Origin: Priapulus caudatus | Lineage: Eukaryota > Priapulida > Priapulimorpha > Priapulimorphida > Priapulidae | DNA: 27,233 nucleotides | NCBI RefSeq assembly: GCF_000485595.1 | Contig: NW_014577278.1 | Coordinates: forward strand, 100,561-127,793 | Direction of reading: 5' to 3' | Shown here: piece after piece, positions 20,131-27,233 of the stretch | How the letters are laid out: every line of letters starts with the position of its first letter | Position numbering within the stretch: position 1 is the stretch's first letter | Position numbers and translations under genes: made by a program | The notes under the pieces: generated by a model | The model's database searches: none | What the model saw: the letters and a program-made list of their open reading frames with translations, nothing else | What the model was told of the DNA's origin: nothing

Positions 20131-21324
20131 CTGCGGCGCGCGAGTGCAAGCAAAACAAGAGAACGTTAGTGGCACGTTGAGAAAAGGTGTGGTGGTAGAG
20201 GGAAGCCATGTTGTCGTGCACGCAAAACAAGAGAACATGTCGGTGACGCATTGACGAAACATGTGGTCGCAGTAGAAATATTTTGTCAATGGCGTGAAAT
20301 CGTACTATAAAGTCGCACAAACCAGAGAACATCTGCGACTGCGTTGTAAGAAAGAGATAGGAGATGCACGCGTGGGTGCATGCGTGCGCGCGCGTGTAGT
20401 CATGAATTTCCATGCGAGAAGGCATCAGTTATTTGTTTTACCGAAATTAGATCGCTTTGCAAAGTCGCACTGACTATAGATGCGAGATAGAACGTGGGTG
20501 TTATATAAAACATGACATGAATGGTAATATATAACAGACTGTGTACTTTAGATGGACTGCCTCAAAAGCACAGCTCATTCAACTGTAACCTCCTTGGAAA
20601 AGCATCTCTGCTTACACACACGCGCAGGCAGGCACGCATGCACGCACAGCAAACAAATATATATATATATATATATATGTGTGTGTTTGTATAAACGGAC
20701 ATAAATACGTATTTATGTATAATGTATAGACATGTCGTAGGCACATATCATCAAAGACGTGCACACCAGCACTTGCGCGCACACACAGATATCCTTCATA
20801 CACACAATATCTTATATCTATATCAATATCTCTATTATGGGGAAATTATTCATGAATGAAATGTTCAATCTCAGACTGTGCACGAAATGAGCGGTACAGC
20901 CACCGCCGCCATATTGTTATTGTCTGCTATTGGGACGAGGTAGAAATATATATTATATGCTTGTCACAAGATGGAAGCTGGGATTTCAAGGGGGGGGCCA
21001 TATTACCCGAGGGGCCATTTTGCACCACTCTCCCCTATATCAATATCTCTATTATGTACTCTTGATCTATATATATATGCTATGCACACAACAACCTGCC
21101 TCCACATGACGTCTTCATGCCACCATCTCCAGTATTTCTGCTTATAGGATGTTGCTTGCCTACATCTTATTAAGTACTGTCGGTGACTCAGAACCCCCGC
21201 CATTAACGTAGCACTACAACACCGCGGAGTGTAATTAAAATATAGGGAGTGGTCGTGTGCGCACATTGCTCGTCACTGTAGCTGTGCCCGAACACTGTGA
21301 CATTATGAAGGAAGAGGCACACAC

Positions 21325-21364
<40 letters not shown>

Positions 21365-21576
21365 AAACACATGTACGCACGCACGCAAGACAGAGAAACA
21401 CAAGCATGCACACACGCACGAACACGGAAACACACATACACGCGTGCACGCACGTACACGCGGACGCACACGTATACACGTATACGCGTGCGCACACGTA
21501 TACGCACGCACACGCACGCACGAAAGAACGAACGCACTCACAGACACAGAGATTCACACACGCACGCGCACACACA

Positions 21577-21608
<32 letters not shown>

Positions 21609-21611
21609 CAC
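20131..21611 (-). other. Intron between repeats 4 and 5
   Basis: Holds an AT microsatellite (about 20657-20678), a 22-bp direct repeat pair (20818-20839 and 21035-21056) and the CA/CGCA tract listed next. Other sequence looks unique. Confidence 0.7.
21317..21605. repeat. CA/CGCA microsatellite tract at repeat 4 donor
   Basis: Starts as pure CA, becomes ACGTATACGC and CGCACGCA units, and ends five or six bases from the repeat 4 donor at 21611. Confidence 0.95.
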
Positions 21612-21710
21612 CTCGGTAGCGATGCTCTGGTTGGCTTTTGCGGCTAGCAGTACTTTTACCACTTTGTCGTGATTCTCCTGTGCTGCCATGTATAGCGGGG
21701 TGAATCCATT
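21612..21710 (-). CDS. ANK: Ankyrin exon: repeat 4
   Basis: 99 nt, 33 codons, phase 0-0. Begins [18 protein letters not shown] and ends NQSIATE, matching repeat 4 (the [11 protein letters not shown] motif is diagnostic of this position). The acceptor is TTCGCAG before AAT; the donor is GAG followed by GTGATT, a weaker site because +3 to +5 are GAT. The donor opens straight into a long sense TGCG/TGTG microsatellite (21317-21605), an unusual neighbourhood for a 5' splice site. Repeats stack through paired helices to make the cargo-binding groove. Confidence 0.93.
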
Positions 21711-21904
21711 CTGCGAATAGAACAGAGAAACTAGGATAAAATCCGGCAAAAAAAACGATCGGGAAAATTCCGAACGCGGCTCAGAAATGAACAAATGCCA
21801 TTACGGCGTCGTTGCAAGGCCTGCCTGCTATAAAACATCGGCGAAAAATTGCGGTTGCTCCTTCAACTGAGAATGAGTAAAAAGCTGCCACCGCTTGCAT
21901 CGAT

Positions 21905-21982
21905 CCGTCTGCTACTCCTGCTGATGCTAATGTTGCTGCTGTTGTTGTAGCTGTTGATACGGTGGTTGCTGTTCATACTGTG

Positions 21983-22057
<75 letters not shown>

Positions 22058-22260
22058 GTTACTGCAACTCATGTTGGTGCTACTGTTGTTGTTGTTGTTG
22101 CTGCTGCTGGGGTAGCTCCAAGAAACGGTCTTGCGAGGGTTAGAAGAGTATAGACAATCAGTCGCACAGCCTCGTCGGGCTACTGCTGCGGCTGCTGCTG
22201 CTCGTGGTGCTGCTACTGCTGCCACTCGTACTGCTACTACAATTGCTACTGCTAAAGCTT
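21905..22260. repeat. TGC/TTG repeat with 15 pure CAG units in sense
   Basis: An imperfect TGC/TTG/GCT tract with a pure (TGC)15 core at 22012-22056. In the transcript it is CAG/CAA, intronic. Confidence 0.95.
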
Positions 22261-22388
22261 CGCATTCTGCTCAGTCACGTAAAGGGAGAGTGAGGGATTG
22301 AGAATGAGAGCCAGAGATTGAGAGAGGAGGAGGAAAGATAATAAGATAGCGGAGGAGGCCGGAGAGATTGCGCACCTGCAGGGGAGAT

Positions 22389-22450
22389 GGACACACACAC
22401 GCGCACACACACAACACACACATACCCACACACACACACACCCACACACA

Positions 22451-22485
<35 letters not shown>

Positions 22486-22562
22486 GCGCACACGCGCGCA
22501 CACACACACACACGCACGCACGCACGCACGCACGCACGCGCGCGCGGACACGCACACACATA
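22389..22562. repeat. CA/CGCA microsatellite tract
   Basis: ACAC, CGCACGCA and CGCGCG units similar to the tracts at 8817 and 21317. Confidence 0.95.
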
Positions 22563-23141
22563 CTGAGTGAGAGGGGGAGGGGAGAAAGAACGAGAACGGA
22601 AGAGAAGGACAGAGAGAGATGAAATAGACACAGACAGAGAGAGAGAGAGGCCGAGAACGAGGAACTGCATCTAACGGTACTACGGCTCACTGCATATTTT
22701 CTCAGCGGGCTATTTCTCATTTCCTATTGATTTCATCGTTGCTCTACACACTGGATCGCATTCGCTCTCGCCAGGAGGCATGCATCACCACATGCACGCT
22801 GCTTCTCCAATCGCCCAGGAATTTTCCGATGACAAATGACAGCCATCACCGAAGCCAGAAGCTAGTCACGTAATAACCGCGTGTGTACGTACTCGTACCA
22901 CGCACAATCACCATGCGTCGCCAGGCACACGCGAGCCCACTACGTGTTTACCAGCATCGCTATTACACCCGGAAAATTTAGTATATAGCTGATAAAGACG
23001 GATGGGTGTCGGTAGGTGGCAGCAGCAGCGCTGGGTGTTGTATGCAGTGAACTTGCGGCTTTCAGAGAGTCGCCACGGTCTGCAGGAGGATTTGTTCCTA
23101 TATATGATCCGAGAGAAACATGATTGTATACTGCAACCGCC

Positions 23142-23175
23142 GTTGTTGTTGTTGTTGTTGTTGTTGTTATTGTTG

Positions 23176-23211
<36 letters not shown>

Positions 23212-23370
23212 TTGGTGGTGTTTGTGTTTGTGTTGACGTTTGCGTTGGTGTGGTGGCAGTGGCGGTGGTGGTGATGGTGTTGGTGGTGGCGGTTGTGGTT
23301 GTGGTGCTGTTGGTGATAGCGGTGGTAGCGGTGGCGGTGGCGGTGTTGACGTTGCTGCTGCTATTGCTTC
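23142..23370. repeat. TTG/GTG/GCG trinucleotide-like tract
   Basis: Pure (TTG)n with a few ATTs at 23142-23198 grades into GTGGTG and GGCGGTGGC units. The open frames in it are homopolymeric. Confidence 0.93.
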
Positions 23371-23749
23371 TGCTGCTAATAATGCCATTTCTCTCTCTTT
23401 CTCCCTCTAGCCCTCTCTTCCCCCATTTATCTCCTCGTCCCAACCCCGTCCTCATTCTTCCCTTCTCTCCTCTCCACTGCTTCTGCTGCTGTTTCAGAGG
23501 TGCGACCACGTGAGGTTGTGAATACGGCCGTTAGAGCGACTAAGCTTCGGAACTCTGCAGGGCGTAGCATTGCACAGATCCCTGTAGCGCGTCGCTAGTG
23601 AAACCCAAAAGCCTGCCAAGATCCCGGCTTTACCCGCACGCAAACGCCTCTCCGCTACACCGCCGCATTGCTTCGTGAGAATCTAATTTTAGTCGACAAG
23701 TGCACGTCGGTTCGCTCATGGTTGTGTTTGCTATGTTGCTGCTGCTAGC

Positions 23750-24039
23750 GGGGAAGAAGGAGGGATAGAAGGGGAGAGAAGAGATAAAGAGAGAGGGGAG
23801 TAAGAGATGGTGAGAGAAAGAGGGAAGAGAATTAGAGGGAAGACGGAGAGAGCACAATAGAGAGAAACAGCGAGAGAGGGAGAGAAAGAAAGAGAGAGAG
23901 AGAAAGAGAGAGAGAAAGAGAGAAAGATAGAGGGGAGTAAGAGGAAGATGTGGAGAGGAAGAGGGAAGAGAATTAGGGGGGATGGGGAGAGAGCACAATA
24001 GAGAGAAACAGCGAGAGAGAGAGAGAGCGAGAGAGAAAG

Positions 24040-24128
<89 letters not shown>

Positions 24129-24165
24129 AAGATAGAGGGATAGTGAGAAGTAAGGGGATGATAGG
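23750..24165. repeat. GA-rich tract (CT-rich in transcript) at repeat 3 donor
   Basis: About 400 bp of GAGA/GAAA with an internal duplication: AGAGGGAAGAGAATTAG at about 23819 recurs at about 23960, each followed by GAGAGAGCACAATAGAGAGA. It ends about 70 bases from the repeat 3 donor. Confidence 0.92.
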
Positions 24166-24233
24166 AGATGGACGGCACACGAAGGAGAGAGGCAAGGCAA
24201 GCGTGAGAGCGAGTGAGAGTAGTTGTGTCTTAC

Positions 24234-24332
24234 CGATGATTGCTGATTAACTGAGGCCCCATTCTGAATCAGGATTTTGACGATCTCTTCTTGACCCGCC
24301 AGTGACGCGATGTGCAGCGCAGTATTGCCCTT
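24234..24332 (-). CDS. ANK: Ankyrin exon: repeat 3
   Basis: 99 nt, 33 codons, phase 0 at both ends. It starts [18 protein letters not shown] and ends NQQSS, the typical third repeat of the ankyrin membrane-binding domain. The acceptor reads TTTGCAG before AAG; the donor is TCG followed by GTAAGA. Repeats 1 and 2, which should lie upstream in the transcript, are not found between here and the right edge. Downstream of the donor the sense strand is a roughly 400-nt CT-rich tract. Frame is open across both splice sites but homology stops exactly at them, which fixes the boundaries. Confidence 0.93.
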
Positions 24333-26639
24333 CTGCAAAGCGAAACACCAACACACACGCGCTGTTAGTATGTAAAACACTCGCATAGACACGCACGCAA
24401 ACACACACACACGCGCGCATCTTGCTGTACCAATGTAGAGCGGGATGCCTCCCCGTAAATAAAACTACCAGGAGATGGTTAGGGGAAGAAAATTGCAGCT
24501 GTGTGCAATAAGGGGAACCAGAAGACGCTAAAGCATTTCCTGTAGTTTGCCCGGCATACAAACACCTAAGGAAGCATCATGTGGACAGGCTCCAAGAAGT
24601 GGGAGTCACGCCTGCACAGCTGAGGAAAGGCAGGTGATCGCTCATCATCTTGGGGCTAAATAAACATAGATGTTATGGGGATTGGGTAGATCAGATTAAA
24701 CGTTACTTAGAATCAGCCTGGAAGCTCCGGAACAAAATCTCCTCGGTAAAGTGAAATTAACCGGTGGAAACTATCAAAATAAAAGGGAAACACGCGATCT
24801 AAAGGTCCCGTTCACAAACACACACACACACACACACAGCACACACACACACACCACCACACAAGCACACACACACACACCCGGCACACACACACGACAC
24901 ACATACGTCAAGATGGGTGCAGCGTAGCTCACGTCGTCAGTAATAAGGGTGAAGGTTTCACACCGTGACTAACGAAGGTATATCCAGTCATATACAGTAT
25001 ACCGCGGCGCGCGACCGACATACACACAGCTCACATACATGCACGCACGCAAACGCACACGAAAACAAACCTCACACGTATGTCCTAGCAGTACACGCTG
25101 GTTAGAAATCTCCCTCAATAGTTGGCCTGTACACTCTTGCCAGGGACAGTGGCAGAAAATAGGTCGGCAGGAGGTATCAGAAGACTGTTTATCCTATGTA
25201 TCTAACCCCCATCCCCATCCAAAACTAACGTATTGTTGCTATACTTCCAACCTTCCATTACCACCAGCCCTACCCCGCTATTGTTTCTATACCTTAACCT
25301 TTTCTCTAACACACTACGCCCATTATTGTCCCTATACCCCATCCTGCCTCTCTATACCCCTACCCCCACCGTTGTTCTTACAACAGCTGTGGCAATTCGT
25401 TAGCTCTCTCTTCGAACACAATTTGCGACTAGCGGTAATTCCGTATTTATTGCCGATATGTCGCACGGACTGTAACCGATGGCTTCCCGAACTAACTCAA
25501 AAATGGACGCGGATGGGTAGCGCGCGAGCGATGCTTTGCAGGCGGGCGTTTTCTGTCATCACTAGAGCAGCAAGGAAGCAGGCGGCTTCTGATCACGTGG
25601 TAGGGATGCTGGGAAAATCTAACGACCTTCTGCACGCTAAAACACACCTCTACACCACTGATCTAGATATAAACCGTTTATATGTGATCATTATAGATAT
25701 TTCTATATATATATATATTTATTTATATTTTTGATATTTACAGATCGGTTTATAGTTATAGTAATAGATCATATGATAAGTGCTCGGCACATATTCGCAA
25801 ACTGCATGCAGCGCCCCCTTCCTAGCGCCCCAACTCAGGATACCACTGCCACAAGGCTGGTATTATTTTTCAGTGGCGAGCTCTGCGGGTTAATCCAGCG
25901 AATAGCAATCCAATAGCCGCGTATGATTTGAAAGTAGTAAATGGGCACACAATCCGCGCACTATTTTGTATCACTATTTTACCAAATTTTCCATAAAATA
26001 ATGGTCGGATTTTTAATATCTTTGCAACTTTTATTAGTACAAATATTATTACATAGGATACGAGTAACGTGGCTGCTGTAAAACCTGTAGTAAAAAAGCG
26101 TTACAAATTGTAACGGAAATCTACTTGTGGAAACATCTCCCGTGTAAAATACAACTCGGCACGGATGTGCAGTAACGGTGCAGCCGAACTTATCGCGAAG
26201 TAACACCGACCACACGTCAGCTTTTAAATGTTCACCGGCCCGTTATCGCAAACATCATAAATAATTATGACTATCATCAGTCTAAAATATCACAACCTTT
26301 GCACATGCCACTTGTACAAACCAACACACGCACAATGTGCAAAACCTATGACATTTTCGACGTATGATCGTCACAGCTAGTAGCATTAATGATGTTTGTA
26401 CAACGCGCCCCGTGTTCTCCGAAACACAATCGTGCGAGTTAGGGTGTCTTTCAAATCGCGCGATGTGAGCGTGTCGCATGCGGCTCCATAGAACTCGTCG
26501 TTGCATGTGATCCCTATCATGCAAGCTCTCGATTGCATTCCCATCCGTGACTGACTGTCAGCTCAGTAGGTCTACAGCCGATATACCCTGCATACACACA
26601 TCCCTGCTGACCATATCAGCGAGCTTTTAGCACAGAAAG

Positions 26640-26860
26640 TAATACAAGGTATGGGTGGTGAAAGAATATATAAGAGGCGATAGAAGGTAATAAAAAAATA
26701 CATTGTATAAGGTGATGAAAGGTAATGAGGGACTAAAAGGTAGAAAAAGGTGATAGAAGGCAATAGAACGTAATAGCAGATGATACAATGTATAAAAAGG
26801 GAATAAATGTAGGGAATTCGATACAAGGTATATCAGTGATACAATGTCTAGCAATGATAA
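26640..26860. repeat. Degenerate AAGGTGATAGAAGGTAATA minisatellite
   Basis: Irregular 9-20-bp units (GGTGATAGAAGGTAATA, GGCAATAGAACGTAATA, GATACAATGTATAA). Low sequence conservation between units. Confidence 0.7.
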
Positions 26861-27159
26861 AATGAGATCGAAGTGAGTGTACAGCCAGAAGGAATGTATG
26901 GTGGTAGAATATTTAAGGATGCAGAAAGATATAGAAGTAGGAGACGGTGAATTTAATGTGTCAAGCATAGTCATAGCAGCGCGATAGTAGGTAGCGAAGT
27001 TAAAGACGTGGTAGAAGCCGTCTAGCCTTAATCGAATGTTCCAGAAGATCTTGCGCGCTAACCACGCAGTGACGTCAATGAAACATAAGACAAAAAAGCT
27101 AGAATTTAATACCAACTGATAGACATAGCGGAGGGAGATTTTATATAAGCCAATAACGG

Positions 27160-27233
27160 CACTATATAATATATATCATATATATATATATATAAAATAT
27201 AATATATATATTATATATATATATATATATATA
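27160..27233. repeat. AT microsatellite at right edge
   Basis: Mostly alternating TA with short AAAATATAA breaks, continuing to the last base. Confidence 0.95.

Larger units (their letters stand above)
21711..24233 (-). other. Intron between repeats 3 and 4
   Basis: Built largely of simple repeats listed separately. Unique-looking stretches at about 22660-23130 and 23500-23750 carry no recognised gene. Confidence 0.75.
24333..27233 (-). other. Start of intron upstream of repeat 3
   Basis: No exon for repeats 1-2 was found. Contents: CA repeats (about 24816-24905), C/T-rich imperfect repeats at about 25200-25380, AT runs near 25705-25735, a degenerate GGTAATA/GGTGATA minisatellite at about 26640-26860, and an AT microsatellite from about 27160 to the edge. 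A 231-codon open frame on the plus strand (25039-25734) runs through these and is treated as chance. Confidence 0.65.

Noticed and set aside
21863-22225. Poly-Ser/Asn frame resembling a low-complexity protein
   Set aside because: CAG/CAA trinucleotide repeat read in one frame; lies between exons for repeats 3 and 4 with no splice sites of its own.
25039-25734. 231-codon open frame on the plus strand
   Set aside because: Runs through C/T-rich imperfect repeats and an AT microsatellite, has no recognisable domain, and lies in an intron opposite the gene.
24333-27233. Search for exons of repeats 1 and 2
   Set aside because: No LHLASKEGH-like or related segment in any minus frame; presumed beyond the right edge.

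Overview
The window is animal nuclear DNA carrying the middle of a single spliced gene on the minus strand: an ankyrin, the large membrane-to-spectrin adaptor. Short phase-consistent exons sit in long introns full of microsatellites (GT/CA, GA, AT, CAG, TTG) and minisatellites, and one TTAGGG telomere-type tract is present. I read it as a bilaterian animal, probably a marine invertebrate; the species cannot be named from sequence alone. No bacterial, viral, rRNA, tRNA or CRISPR features were seen.

Gene layout, read in transcript order (high to low coordinates): 15 constitutive-looking exons and one candidate cassette exon. The first 13 encode ankyrin repeats 3 to 24 of the classical 24-repeat membrane-binding domain. 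Six are single or terminal units and seven are two-repeat exons of exactly 198 nt; one 285-nt exon carries the atypical short repeats 5-6 plus repeat 7. Introns inside the repeat domain are all phase 0, so every exon edge falls between repeats. After repeat 24 come an optional 108-nt exon (phase 1-1) and two linker exons. The last linker exon ends in phase 2 where the ZU5 domain should begin. Without the cassette the exons join into 2642 nt (880 codons plus 2 nt) with no stop. Repeats 1-2 and the start codon lie beyond the right edge; ZU5, UPA and death domains lie beyond the left edge.

The striking feature is how the introns are built. At five exons the segment spanning an exon-intron junction has been tandemly copied into the adjacent intron. 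Copies of acceptor plus exon start lie upstream of the repeat 11-12, 19-20 and 21-22 exons and of the first linker exon. Copies of exon end plus donor lie downstream of the repeat 15-16 exon. There, five extra 27-nt units each keep an AAG/GTA donor and an open frame, so alternative donor choice could insert multiples of nine residues between repeats 16 and 17.

Other structure: a 277-bp inverted-repeat element with a telomeric TTAGGG core (1815-2091); a 555-bp element with 13-bp inverted ends lying inside the repeat 19 array (12397-12951); a perfect 46-bp palindrome (8530-8575); and long strand-biased G-rich (sense) tracts lying just downstream of two donors.
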